Assembly (NCBI GenBank): GCA_030544235.1
Contig: CM060467.1
Span: 5,463,001-5,527,000 of the forward strand
Source of the DNA: Lepturacanthus savala
Lineage: Eukaryota; Chordata; Actinopteri; Scombriformes; Trichiuridae
Direction: 5' to 3'
DNA: 64,000 nucleotides
The notes beneath the pieces were generated by a model. It searched no databases. It had not been told where the DNA came from and saw only the letters and a program-made list of their open reading frames with translations. The position numbers and the translations under genes are program-made. Of this stretch, positions 1 to 10,798 are shown one piece after another. Position 1 is the stretch's first letter; each line of letters starts with the position of its first letter.

Positions 1-10
1 TGTCTTCCAG

Positions 11-112
11 TGATCCCACGCCTCATGAGAGACAGTCTGCCAGGACGAGTATCATACCGAGGTCCAGGAAGAAAAAAGACATTCTGCACAACGAGGAGCT
101 CCAAGCTGACAG
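11..112 (+). CDS. cdkal1: cdkal1 internal coding exon, N-terminal linker (first of three in the window)
   Basis: Coding exon of the tRNA methylthiotransferase CDKAL1. An acceptor (tgtcttccag, ending at 10) and a donor (ag|gtacgt at 113) bound 102 bp that is open in one frame: one base finishing a codon, 33 codons, then two bases (phase 2). The peptide reads DPTPHERQSARTSIIP followed by RSRKKKDILHNEELQAD. This fits the basic then acidic linker that precedes the MTTase domain in human CDKAL1 (a VPK-RRR stretch, then an EEE stretch, then a DS pair). The last two bases (ag) plus the first base of the next exon (t) form a Ser codon, so the frame carries straight into the recognised domain. The linker is poorly conserved in the family, so the call rests mainly on splice sites, frame and charge pattern. 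The start codon is outside the window to the left. Confidence 0.78.
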
Positions 113-1656
113 GTACGTCAAATGATATAAAGGCCATGTTTATGTGGGTATGCATGATTTGATTATTAATGAGTAAGGCCATAAAAACTAAAAAAAAAAA
201 AAAAACTGAAAACGCAAATTTCTCTGTACCACCTGGGTAGTCAAAACGGGTATTTAACATTATATTGATATTTTACCACTACATTATGATGCCCAGGTGT
301 TAATATCTATATTTGGGTGCTCTCTGGTGGCCTGATGATTAAGACACATACTACATAACTGCAACACCCTCAGACTCCAGCCAGGGGACCTGTGTTGCGT
401 GGTGTACTCCTTTCTGTTTTTTAAATAATCAACATTTGGTGTTAAGTAAGATATTTTAGCACATATTGACTGGAATGTTGCAAGGGACCACAGGGTAACG
501 TCTAAGAAATTAAATGATTTTATTGCAGTGGCAAATCAATATTCAAAGTCCACCATCAGAAGATCGTTAATGATGATTTTATTTCTAAATGTGCCTATGT
601 AGAAATTAATGGGATATTGTTAAATCTTTAGTTGCATCTTATGAAAATGCTAAACATGTAAAATTACCTAAAGGCTAATTTTGTGAGAATATGATGGGGT
701 TTTCTTTTCTCTACTGCTATGAACGTTAATATTTAATGGACTCTTGAAGATTGGAACCTTCGGTTTTGCTTTGTTTTGTGATTTAAAAATGCTGCAGTAA
801 AAGGAAAAATAAACTGTCATTCAACAAAGGAAAGTAAAAAATAGACATTTTACAGTTAAATCATTAAACATTCTTCATGGCCATTTGCGACTGACTGAAG
901 TCTCACACATTTTGCCATACAAAGCAAGGAGGATATCAGAGAGAGCAGGGTGCCCAGCTCCAAAAGCCCAGCTCAGGGATTAGTGTAATCATCTGAAAAA
1001 AATAATTTTAATCATGAGAGACCCATTTACCTCAATGACAATTATTCTATTGACAGGTGAACACAGAGAGAATGTAAAGTCTTTGGTGATTAGACCCCAT
1101 TGGGATGTAATGATAATTATAAAAGTAGATTAGATATCCCCCTTATGGAGTCTAGACACTGGTGGAGATCTTGGTTGAGAGAGGAGGGGCTTCCAGTGAA
1201 TGATGACTAGAGGTAAATGGGGTTGAGACAAGTTGCTGCATATCACAGGCACAGATTTTTAAGTCTGACTAGAACACGATTGGCTGATAAAACATGATGC
1301 GCTCCATAAAACCAGTTTTAATCAGGTGATGCTAGATTGGAAAAGTGGGGGGGGAACAAGGAGAGAGAGAGGTGGGGAAGGAGAATGAATGAATAAGTCT
1401 CCCTGCTTCAATCAATGAGCTTCATTTGTGGAGGTCAAAGTTTTATTCACGGTGAGACGTCACAAATCAATGAATGTATGGAAAACATAGTGCTCATCTA
1501 TGGTTTGCCACGTGGATAAACCAGAAGGAGATTAGCAAAATGCCCTGAGGATGGATGCAAGTAACAGCAAACTTATTGGTTTGAATAAGAAGTACTGTAC
1601 ACAATAGAAGTGAGTTGCATGGTTTGAAGCCTTCAATAACTGTCATCAATTTCTAG
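113..1656 (+). other. cdkal1: cdkal1 intron A (phase 2)
   Basis: GT at 113-114 and AG at 1655-1656 delimit a 1.54-kb intron. It holds a SINE fragment near 315-417 and a poly-A run at about 189-204. From about 420 to 1650 I see AT-rich single-copy-looking sequence with no gene, RNA or obvious regulatory array. The stretch at 1030-1330 is of higher complexity, but I could not assign it. Confidence 0.75.
315..417 (+). repeat. tRNA-derived SINE fragment (type 2), diverged
   Basis: The segment begins with a tRNA-like head (tggtggcctgatgattaaga, resembling an A box). It continues through a region like the common teleost SINE whose B box precedes 'ccagccaggggacc' and a 'ttgcgtggt' stretch. The B-box position (ctcagactcc) is eroded and the tail is missing. 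Family membership is from memory of abundant fish SINEs and was not checked against a library. Confidence 0.5.
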
Positions 1657-1769
1657 TTTGATCCCCGGTACCCAGAAAGTCTGGATGAAAACATGGGGCT
1701 GCAGTCACAACAACTCTGATGGAGAGTACATGGCCGGACAGCTCGCTGCCAGCGGGTACAAGATGACTG
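1657..1769 (+). CDS. cdkal1: cdkal1 coding exon: start of MTTase N-terminal (UPF0004) domain, first Fe-S cysteine
   Basis: CDKAL1 is the eukaryotic methylthiotransferase that converts t6A37 to ms2t6A37 in tRNA-Lys(UUU). It is a radical SAM enzyme with two [4Fe-4S] clusters, anchored in the ER membrane by its C-terminus. This 113-bp exon follows ttctag|t and ends at act g|gtaaga. It encodes LIPGTQKVWMKTWGCSHNN followed by SDGEYMAGQLAASGYKMT, almost identical to the vertebrate CDKAL1 segment around TWGCSHNNSDGEYMAGQLA. The TGC at 1700-1702 is the first of the three cysteines of the MTTase N-terminal domain that bind the auxiliary cluster. The exon starts by completing the Ser codon split from the previous exon and ends with one base of the next codon (phase 1). 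No stops or frameshifts are present, and both splice sites are canonical. Confidence 0.96.
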
Positions 1770-1926
1770 GTAAGAGACTGTTTAATCATGTTGGTTTGTA
1801 TTATTTTATTGCCTGGAGGCCAGTCAATAATGTAATAATTGTAACATAATGTAACAAATAATACCAACAGAAATCTAGTACTAATATTTACTTAAATAAT
1901 AATATTATGAAGGATTTTAGACAAGA

Positions 1927-2818
1927 TTAACCCTCATGTCTGCCTTAAATTTTGCATCCTTTCTTTACCTTGTGGCAAAAATGCACAAACTGCAAAATCA
2001 TCATAAAATAAACGGCTATAAATGATCAAATCTTTTAAATAATTACTTACCTGCTCAAAACATGATTTACATGCACATCTTCAAAGGCAAATGGAACCTG
2101 TCCCTTGAAAGATTTGCCCCTTTTCATCCCTGAAATGATCAGTGGATGCACACAGATGACCACGCATTCATGTGTGCACCTGTACACACACCTCGTTGCC
2201 TGTGTGTGCTGGTAGACACGTTGCTCCATAATATAAACAACAAACATGCATCAGCCTACAATAGTTTAATGATTAAATCTGGTCAAATACAGTAAAAATA
2301 TCAAATATCACCACTTTTCTTCTAATGCTGCCATTACAGAATGCATGGTTTTATAATGGGACACTTTTGGTTACAAAGGCGTGCAGAGTGAGTATCTCGA
2401 GCTACATAAAACATACTAATGCAATCAAATCAATTTTGTTGCTAATCTCTGACATATCCAAGGCTCTAATCACCACCAAAGCCCCATCCTCCTACCAATT
2501 ATTATATGTAATATATATATATACACTTTTTAATAAACAATATTTTAATTAGATAAACTGATATTTAAAAATCCTGTAAGTGTTGATGATTTTTGTGTGT
2601 CTATTTTTGCCACAAAGGTGTTGAATGGGTGCAAAATTTGTCTATTTGTTTGGGTATAAGAGACATGAGTAAAAGAAAATGGATTTCAAAAATCCATCAG
2701 AAAAGAAGAGTTTCTGCACACATTCATGCCAAAAGATGTCACACAGCTAAAATGATTAGCATTTATAAAAAATGAAAAAAAAAATGACAAAAATGCCTGT
2801 GGAGGGCATGAGGGTTAA
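1927..2818. mobile_element. TTAA-flanked non-autonomous DNA transposon (piggyBac-like MITE)
   Basis: The left end is TTAA at 1927-1930 followed by ccctcatgtctgcc. The right end is ggagggcatgaggg followed by TTAA at 2815-2818. The termini are inverted repeats (CCCTCATG on each side). A longer sub-terminal inverted repeat pairs 1949-2002 with 2585-2637; both copies share the block TTGTGGCAAAAAT on opposite strands. TTAA target duplication is the signature of piggyBac and Kolobok elements, and the CCCTCATG terminus fits piggyBac-like teleost MITEs. There is no transposase reading frame. The right sub-terminal repeat lies about 180 bp from its end against 20 bp on the left, so the right side carries extra sequence. 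Confidence 0.65.
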
Positions 2819-5539
2819 ACACAAATAAATCCTTGTACTACTTGCAGAATGTGTATTTTTTGTATTTAGGTTCTGTTGAACTCATGTCATTCATATTATT
2901 GAACACAAGAGGGCAGTCTTGACCTTAGTCATTTGCATCTCACTCAGGTGGGGGACGTGGCTTTGCCTTGAATTAGTCTTTTCAGGCTCTGTATCCCCCC
3001 AATAATACATACCATGCAAATTTCAAATCTGAAATAAGTCAACGACTGTTATTATAAGGGTGTTGGGCATATTTTTGTCTTGCCAGTTCTATGAGGAAGA
3101 TAGGATTCATTCCCAATCTAAGAGGATTTTTCTTAAAAAGCAAATCTCCACTGTTCAGTCACTGATAATTGTACTAACTGCTTTCCTTGGTCATTCATGT
3201 TGACAAAAAGTTATTTATTTCACTTGACAGAATCGTTGTACATAATATATAAGTATTATTATATATATATATATATATATAAGTATATTTTAAATCGAAT
3301 ATATAATGATTTTAAAATTCTGTTCTTAGTGTTAAATGATAAATGATCGTCATTGGTATTATTATAGTAACTAGCCCTATCATTTCCTTGAGTTGTAATG
3401 TCAGACAATTCACATGTTTTTTGCATGACCAGACATCAGGGAGTGTGTGTGTGCGTGTGCGTGCGCATGAAACAGACTAACCCAAAGTACGTTTCCATTC
3501 ACCAGTTTTTATGTGCATCTTCAAAAACAACCTCAATAGAAATGCCAGGTGAACAAACAAGTTGAAATATTGCATAAACAAGCTTGTGCTTGGCTGAGGT
3601 TCAGTTCCAGCCATGGAACTTTGTTGTCTCTGCAATTTCTTCTCATACATGAAGGCAAAATACTCCCAAAATATTTTAGAAAATGCAAAAAAAGTGCAAT
3701 AGAAACTAATTGAATGTCATTTAATCTACTGCTCCATTTAAAAGATGAAAATGGTGTCAGACCAAATTATCAGATCCATTAAAAAACTGACTCTCCTCAA
3801 CATAATGTGTAATCAAACACTAAATCCATATTTCTGACATGTTTTAAATATAGTTTTCTATCATTTGAGAATTTGGTGCTCCTCCAACTCATTATTAATA
3901 AATGGAAGGAAATGTGCATTATTTCACATTTTTGCCAGTCACAAAAAGGGAGTTCTTGTTTTTTCTCTCTCTCTCTTTCTCTATGCGAGTGTGTGTCAGA
4001 GAGAAAGATGGAGGGAGAAACAGAAGAAGGGAGTTAATATTAACCCCTCAGGCATTTCTTTCACCACGGGGTCTCAGCAGCCATAGAAGGACATTAATCA
4101 CAGACTTCAAAAATGCAGATGTGCTCACTCACTTACACACCCACACAAGAAACAAGTTCCTCATGAACACACGCCAGTGGTTTTCCCCTTCATCTGATCG
4201 TTTAGACCCATGATCTCTTAATCTTTTCCACCTTTCTTTGTTTTTCCAGTTTTCTGTGTCCCTCGAGCGCCTGTCAGACATAACCCTTCTCTCTCTAATA
4301 TTCACTTTACTTTGTCTCTTTTTTCCGTATGTGTCTGTGGCAGATCTTGAGTAAAAGTGACTAAGGCTTTATATTTAGCATCAGGGCGAAAGTGTAGTAA
4401 AAGTGTAGTTGTTTGTAGTCACGGAGCCGTTTTCTATTTCCACACTGATTTCTGTACGGGAAATATGTGCCCGTCTCAGAATCTGATTACAGCACATAGC
4501 CTCTGTGGTTGTCTTTAGGTCCTCAGCAGATATAGACTCATTTCAACCTGGTGTAATGTAATACTCCTTCAGGTAATAAGGTTAAAGCCCGCTGTTATGG
4601 ATATTGAATTTTTTCTAATCTATGGATTAGTTTGGTTTCCGTCTCTCTCCCTTCTCCTTTACAGCAGAACCACAGAGTGACCATCCTGATTCCTGATGAG
4701 TTGCATAAATCTGTCTTTTTCAACCCTGGTGCTGGGGCACACAGGGTAGGGGTACCCCACAACCACAACTAAAAATACTGGAATATATGTATGTTGAAAA
4801 TATTACTACTGATTTATTTATTTAGAATTCAGGTAACAACAAGTCCTCCTAACTTTTATAAAAATATTTCACTCCTCTCACCATTAACTTCCAGACAATT
4901 ACACCATTAAATATGAATACAGCCACAACTTTATTAACATAACACCTTTGACAAGCATCATTCTGTTACTTGATGAATAATAACAGATGCACGGTCAGAG
5001 AACATGGTTTGTGTTGCAGGTTTTTATAATGGCTTTCAGGTTGACTTTGCAGGACCACTTGTTTGAATTTTATTATTTTGTTTTTCTCATTCAGTATGTT
5101 ACATGCAGAGGTTTGGTCTAGTCAGACTTCTGTCCTTGTTTCAGTTTACCTGCAACTGAGAAAATCCAATAAGTGACCAGGTCTGCCCCTTTTGTTTCAG
5201 CAGCCATAGATATATACAGGATTATATCTGTTGACTTTTCGGTCACCTTGTAAAAAAACTGAATATGAACAACTTAATAGCTTAATAAATTCTCAACTAC
5301 AGTTCCTGACCAGTATGGGCTGGTGTTGAGAATAGGATACAGGTTTTCCTTTTGTCTCTCTCTGTTTATAATAATCATACTTGCTGGTCGCACTATGTCA
5401 AAATTCTAATGCTGTTTTTCATCTTTACTTGGTCCATTCTGGTGGCTTCTCTGCTCCACTGTTGTGGAGCATCATGCGTTGTCTAGCTTCAATCCAAATA
5501 TAGCGTATGACTGATTGGAATTTGGTTTTCTCCAGCATG
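2819..5539. other. Intronic sequence without a gene
   Basis: AT-rich intron. It holds an (AT)10 tract at 3261-3280, a short GT/GC alternating tract near 3442-3468, a degenerate SINE tail near 3590-3670 (listed) and a T/C-rich run at 3958-3985. The stretch 4370-4640 is of higher complexity and free of simple repeats, and could be a weak conserved-element candidate. The short open frames here are not supported by codon pattern or homology. Confidence 0.5.
3590..3670 (+). repeat. Degenerate tRNA-SINE segment (B box plus body)
   Basis: The segment contains ggttcagttcc, a good match to the RNA polymerase III B box (GGTTCGANTCC). It is followed by agccatggaactttgttg, a pyrimidine-rich body and aaggcaaaatactccc, in the order seen in the common teleost SINE also suspected at 315-417. 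The A-box head is not recognisable. Confidence 0.4.
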
Positions 5540-5810
5540 TAGTCATACCCGGTAATTCCTCATTAGGGTCTCAGGGGTCTGCTGGAGCTAATCCCAGCGC
5601 ATTATGGCGAGAGGCAGGGATACACCCCAGATGGTCACCAACCCATCATGGGGCACACACACCATTCACTCTCACATTCATACCTACAGGCAATTTAGAG
5701 TCGCCAATTAACCTCAGCATGTTTTTTTGACTGTGGGAGGAAGCCGGTGAACCTGTGACCTTCTTGCTGTGAGGCAACAGCGCTAACCCCTGCTCCACCC
5801 TGTCGCCCCC
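5540..5810 (-). mobile_element. tRNA-derived SINE (type 1), minus strand, internally deleted
   Basis: This is the reverse-complement copy of the SINE at 48266-48640. It has the same head (ggggcgac, A box tggagcagggg, then ctcacagcaagaaggtc), the same middle (ccggcttcctcccacagtc) and the same end (gcctctcgcc, gggat, then cctaatgaggaat). About 90 bp between the B box and the 'ccggcttcc' block is missing relative to the longer copy. No convincing target-site duplication is visible. Confidence 0.8.
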
Positions 5811-8590
5811 AAATTCCAATCACATTATCATAATCATATCATAATCAATATCATAATCTCGTAACAGTCCGTTCTTATCTACCTGGTGTAACTACTCACA
5901 AAGGGGCTCTAATCTGCCAATTTTCAGTCTAGTATTAAAACTCTCCTGGTCTATTTAGAAAAAAATGCATGATTTATTTCCCAAAAACAGCAAGTTGAAT
6001 TTGTAGCAGCAATGCATTCTGCCTTCTCACACACTACTGAGAAGGCAGAAAAACTCTGTTTTCAGCAGAAACACTTAAATATTTACACACAAGCACCGAA
6101 ATGTTTTTTTTTTTCCATTAAAAGGCCCTTTAAAGTTATGAGCCTGTATACGAATGTTTATCAAGGACATGTCTATACTCGTTTGCATCTTTTAGGTAAC
6201 AACTGCACAAAAGAGCAGTTACAGAGTATGTTATTAAACTCTCTGATTAATATGGGTTTTACTCTATTAAAAAGCTCAGCGATTTCTCAATCCTTCATCA
6301 ACAAAGGCTCAGAATCCTCTCGTTTTCCCTCTTCTAACCTTGTTGTCTCTTTCTCTCTCCCTCTTCTTTCTACAAAGTACTTTAAAGGTCAGTGTCTCAC
6401 TGTTAAAGCTAAAGGAGTTTTATCTATGCATTTCTCCTCGTTTGCTTACTTGTCAATTCTTCTTTCTCTTCACTCTGATGTCACTTTTGTTTTTCTCCCC
6501 CATGCTCTCCTCCTTTTGTATGTGAATATCTTTGCTCATTGTTTTTCACTGTGAGATTGCTGGGAGGAGAAATTGCCTGTCATGGTAAGAATCAGGGAAG
6601 ATTACACTCAGGACAGACTGGGATTGTTTTGAATGGTATCGTATGGAATGCAATGCAATTGTCTAGAATGGCATGAAATTGTTGTGAGTGCATGGGAGCG
6701 AGAGGACTAGTCTGGAATGACAAGGACTGAAATGGGCTCCCGAAGGATATAGTGTCTAGTCTTTGTTCAGATTAACGTGCAGACTTCGAGCAGGTCGAAC
6801 ATTATCGTTTTGTGAGTCACTTTGTTGTGTCCCCCCCCAAAAAAAACAGTTCGAAACAATGCTACCACAACTATCACACTGATTCTCTGTTGTGTCTGTC
6901 GTTCATACGTGTTGTTTCGCACATTTTTCGAGTTTAAACAAAGACGAAGCTTCCACCGCCCGCCGGTATGCTCTGAAAACATGACATCACCTTCTCTCCC
7001 TCCCTCTTGCCTGTTTTCCCTCTTTCACACCCCCTACCCTCCTCTGTCCTCCTTTCGTCCTCCTATCTAATTCTTCCTTTCTTTCCTTCTTTCTTTCTTT
7101 CTTTCCCAAACTATGACATCACCCGGTGTGAGACGTAGTAGCAGTTCTCGTGTCAGCCTCTAGGTGCCATCCTTGGATCATGAGAACGGCTTTTTTTTTT
7201 TTCTTTGAAAGACTTGAATCTCTGCAATATCAGGATGATGTCATCCCTCTGAAAAGCACAGTGTTCTCATTCATAGTTTTTAAAAGTTGTAACTTTCAGT
7301 CCTTGAAGGCCACCACAGGACCATGTGGTCTTTAGTAAAATGAAACCAGCTCTTGGTTCATATTGTTAATAAAGCGAAATCAATATAGTGAAATACTATA
7401 AGACATCATGGAGAGATTTTTAGTCTACATTCTGTATTTTTTTTCACACCACATCTTTAAACTCATTGTTCTGCTTTCATTTAACATGATTCATTTATAT
7501 TTGATCTTAAATTAAACATCATGGCGGTTTTGGTTCATAAATTACATGCCACTGAATTTACTTGGTTTAAAACATATAAAACCTATAATTCTGAAAAATC
7601 TGAAAATAGAACATTTCTCATTTCTCTCCTAACTTTCTGACATGTTCTGGTCAACTTGAATCAACAATGAAACAAGAACATATTCCACACCCTGACCCTA
7701 TTCCACTCTGCTTTCAATTATTCGAACTATTGTGCTGGTTCAGTCTTTCTTGTCCTGAGTTGCTTTTACACTGTACAACCAAAGAGGGCACTGCTTACAC
7801 ACCATTGCCCGCTGATAGCAAATGAACCACATCTGAGCAATGTGCCAAAGCACACACATACACACACTTTTCATGGATAGCCACACGATATTTTGATTGT
7901 TTTTGGCTGCTCTCTTCCCTTTCCAATCGCCTCTCTGCCAGCCAGCCACACGCACATCACTTCAGTTATGATTTTACATACCGGTTAGGCAAAATTACTC
8001 CCTAGTACACAATGTCAGCCAAATGAGGTGTTCTCAGTTCCTGGTTTGAACACAGACGGTTGGAGGATATGCGTTTCAGAGAGAGGGTGTGTGCCGTTTT
8101 GAAGGAATGATGCATGGACATAAGTGATAAGCAGGTGTTGCTGTGTACAGAAAAAGCCTGAGGTGTCACACACACTGCAATTCCGTGGCACCTTTTTAGA
8201 TGAGCAACTGTTTCATGATTATTATGATTAATATGAATTGCGTGATTGATTATGAAAGACAGACAGTTGGATTAGAAGGTAGTATATTGTGCTTTTGGTA
8301 CTAAATGGATTTTGTTTCCATTTGAACTAAAATGATTCATTCTTAAAGAAAGAAGTTATTAAAGATATATTGGTGTTTTACTGGCATAATACAAATGTTT
8401 AGTCAATTATTCCCTTGTTTCAGTCAATACAGGATGTTTTAAAATGTTTTAAATTAAGTTGCATCTCAAATTTAATGGCAGAAACAGTATTAAACTGTTC
8501 AAATTCAGCTTATACTGCATTCGTGTTACAAGCGCTTCTGCTGCTCTGTGTAATTATATTACATCACTGTAGAGTATTCTCACTCTGAGT
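5811..8590. other. Intronic sequence without a gene
   Basis: No gene was recognised. A 180-codon open frame at 6012-6554 has a T-rich, low-complexity composition and no family resemblance. A pyrimidine-rich run at 6990-7110 ends in a TTTC microsatellite at about 7076-7105. Several T homopolymers occur (for example 7190-7201). Confidence 0.5.
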
Positions 8591-8594
8591 GTGT

Positions 8595-8950
8595 GTGTAC
8601 CTCGCATACATGCCGTCTCATTCATAAAACGGAGTGTGTGAGGATTTTCTGATTGGCTGACTGCGCGCCACGCAACATTACACGCCGCGGGGTTATAACC
8701 AATGGAAACTTACAATGTTCTTTGTGACTCCACCCCCCACATATACACACGCACGTCCGCTCCACTCACACACAGTCGCAGACGTGGTGGGAATTGATAT
8801 TGAACAGGGAAAAAACGTGCGAGAGACAGTTTTCGACAGCCATCATTCTGCAAGATTAGACATCATCCTCGGTGTGCGTACGCTTGTGTGAGAGACTCTG
8901 TCTGCTGTCTCTGTCATTCCACCGCCTCACAACCACGTGTGTTGGTGACA
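8595..8950 (+). promoter_or_regulatory. Candidate intragenic promoter: CpG-rich block with two CCAAT boxes and a GC-box-like site
   Basis: The stretch holds about 20 CpG dinucleotides in 350 bp within an otherwise CpG-poor intron (for example ctgcgcgccacgc and acgccgcgggg). It includes an inverted CCAAT box (gattggct, 8651-8658), a direct CCAAT box (aaccaatgg, 8697-8705) 46 bp downstream, a CCACCCCCCAC GC-box-like site (8730-8740) and a CACGTG E-box (8934-8939). An AT-rich ttataa lies between the CpG cluster and the second CCAAT box. Paired CCAAT boxes plus GC box plus CpG cluster is the layout of vertebrate promoters. It could start a non-coding RNA or an alternative cdkal1 first exon. Strand is inferred only from the order of the boxes. 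It could instead be an enhancer. Confidence 0.4.
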
Positions 8951-9450
8951 GTCCCACTTTGCAGTTTTAGAGAGGAAAAAGGGGAGAAATGGCTGAAGGG
9001 GGAAAGTAGTGCTAAGGAAAGATGAGAGGGTAGAGATGTTAGGAATGAGGAAGAGTCTGCGGGGAAGGGAGGACGGTGCCGGGATGAAGCGTGCAGACGG
9101 TAGAGACAGATGCAAGCCAGAATCAGCCAAAGTGGTCGGGAAGACGGGAGCCGATCAGGGCGGGCAATGAAACTGCCAGTGAAAGCGTATTAGACTCTGG
9201 CAAGTCTGATGAAACAGGGAGACGGATAGATGGAGAAATAATAGAAAGGTACAGAGACAAGAGGGGAGTGGTTTGAATAATGCAAGATAACTGTAGAGAC
9301 GTATGGAAATAGGCAATCAGTGTATTGCAAAAGGAAGTTATGAAGATAGGAAATGGCAGTTGTCAGCAGTGGGCGTGATATATAATGGTTGATAAATCGG
9401 GTGGCAGTTTTAAGAAAATAAGAGCTAAGAGGAACAGTGGAAGCTAAATT
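8951..9450 (+). other. Purine-rich tract downstream of the promoter-like block
   Basis: Purine-rich sequence on the + strand runs from about 8968 to 9260 and may be a 5' exon of a transcript starting near 8750-8900. An open frame of 61 codons (9091-9276) starts MQTVETDASQNQPKWSGRR but matches no family known to me. A possible donor (aaag|gtacag) lies at 9248/9249. Splicing from there into the cdkal1 exon at 39336 would not keep the small frame in register, so a coding alternative first exon using that frame is unlikely. Confidence 0.25.
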
Positions 9451-9593
9451 ATCATGGAACAAAACATTAAACAGAAGTCAAAATTTCTACAAAGATATTT
9501 TCGTCACTGTATGTACACTTGAATATTAATTTAATACTGCCACATTTAAAGAAGACATAGCAGGTAGAGCGACAGCATATTAGTATAAAAACA

Positions 9594-9596
<3 letters not shown>

Positions 9597-9647
<51 letters not shown>
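9597..9647. repeat. (TA)n-(GT)n microsatellite
   Basis: TA repeats occupy 9597-9637, followed directly by GT repeats to 9647. Confidence 0.95.
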
Positions 9648-10334
9648 CGAATATTAAAGTTGTCAATTGTTTTGTCCTTTTGTATGGGTTTTGTACAATC
9701 ACACTTAGGAGATGTTTGTAATTCTTAGATTGGCGGGGTGGATCCTCTTAATGTGTTCAAAAGGTATAACACAGCTTCAGTTGTCCTCTTTTTTTGCGCC
9801 AATTTTTCTCTCTTTGGCTTGGATCCTTCCACTGCAGCTCCAACGCTATCAGGAAATGGAAAGAAAAAATGTACTATATTTACTTTACTATATACTTCAA
9901 TATTTACTTTAATATATACATTTAATATATATATACTATATATATATATATTACTATATTCGGCAAACTCAGACATCTGAAGCCTCATTTTGGCTTCAGA
10001 TCAAATTTCAGTTATATATATTCGCATAAATTAAGTCTGTAGGGTTCGTTCCCCATAACAAACACATTTGGAAGGGAGTTTTGAATAGCCATTATGAACA
10101 AGAGGAATTATTCAAAAAGAAAAACCTGTTTTAATGTTGATCTTGATCTTGAGTAAACAGGACAATTATATGTTTTATGTATGTGGGGATTTAATAGATC
10201 ACAACTGTTAAAATGCTAATGGTATAGCCCTGTCTCATTTCTTTCATAAGACAAAACATGCTCACACACATTTTTCATGGTTTTGAAATGATCTAAAGTC
10301 CTACAAATAGACCCTTGAGTCCGGGCAGCCAAGT

Positions 10335-10378
10335 GTAACCATTTAGAGGCCATGAGATTAGAGGTAGGTGTGTGTGTG

Positions 10379-10420
<42 letters not shown>

Positions 10421-10486
10421 GGTGATCCTACAAGGTGACCCACGTGTAGGCAGCACCCAGTAACCATTTAGAGACCATGGGATTAG
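10335..10486. repeat. Imperfect duplication flanking a (TG)n tract
   Basis: The 27-bp segment at 10335-10361 (gtaaccatttagag...) recurs at 10460-10486 with two mismatches. Flanking 'gaccc' and 'ggcagc' motifs are also shared. The (TG)n tract at 10369-10417 lies between the copies, so the duplication and the microsatellite belong together. Confidence 0.8.
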
Positions 10487-10763
10487 GGACCCCAACCATT
10501 GCTGCCTTAAAATTCCCTTGAGGGAAAGATAGATAGAGTAGAATGAGGAAAATTGGATAGCCTGTGGAAAGGAGGGATCACTGCTCAATCTCATCTATTG
10601 ATTACTCTTAAGGAAAAGAATTTTGACAGCATCACGAATAGTGCTGTCATGATAAGGCAGGGGAAAGCAATCAAGCACCACAACTGCTATGCTCACGCTT
10701 TTTTTCTTTAATGAGGCTAAGCCTGTCTTTTGTTACACTTGAAAATGTTTTTTTATGTTTATT

Positions 10764-10765
<2 letters not shown>

Positions 10766-10794
<29 letters not shown>
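10766..10794. repeat. (AC)n microsatellite
   Basis: Perfect AC repeat of 29 bp. Confidence 0.95.

Positions 10795-10798
<4 letters not shown>

Noticed and set aside
6012..6554. Open frame of 180 codons on the + strand
   Set aside because: T-rich low-complexity translation, no homology, no splice or promoter support. Most likely chance.
8595..8760. Main cdkal1 promoter
   Set aside because: Two cdkal1 coding exons lie upstream at 11-112 and 1657-1769, so the principal promoter must be left of the window. Only an internal promoter is possible here.
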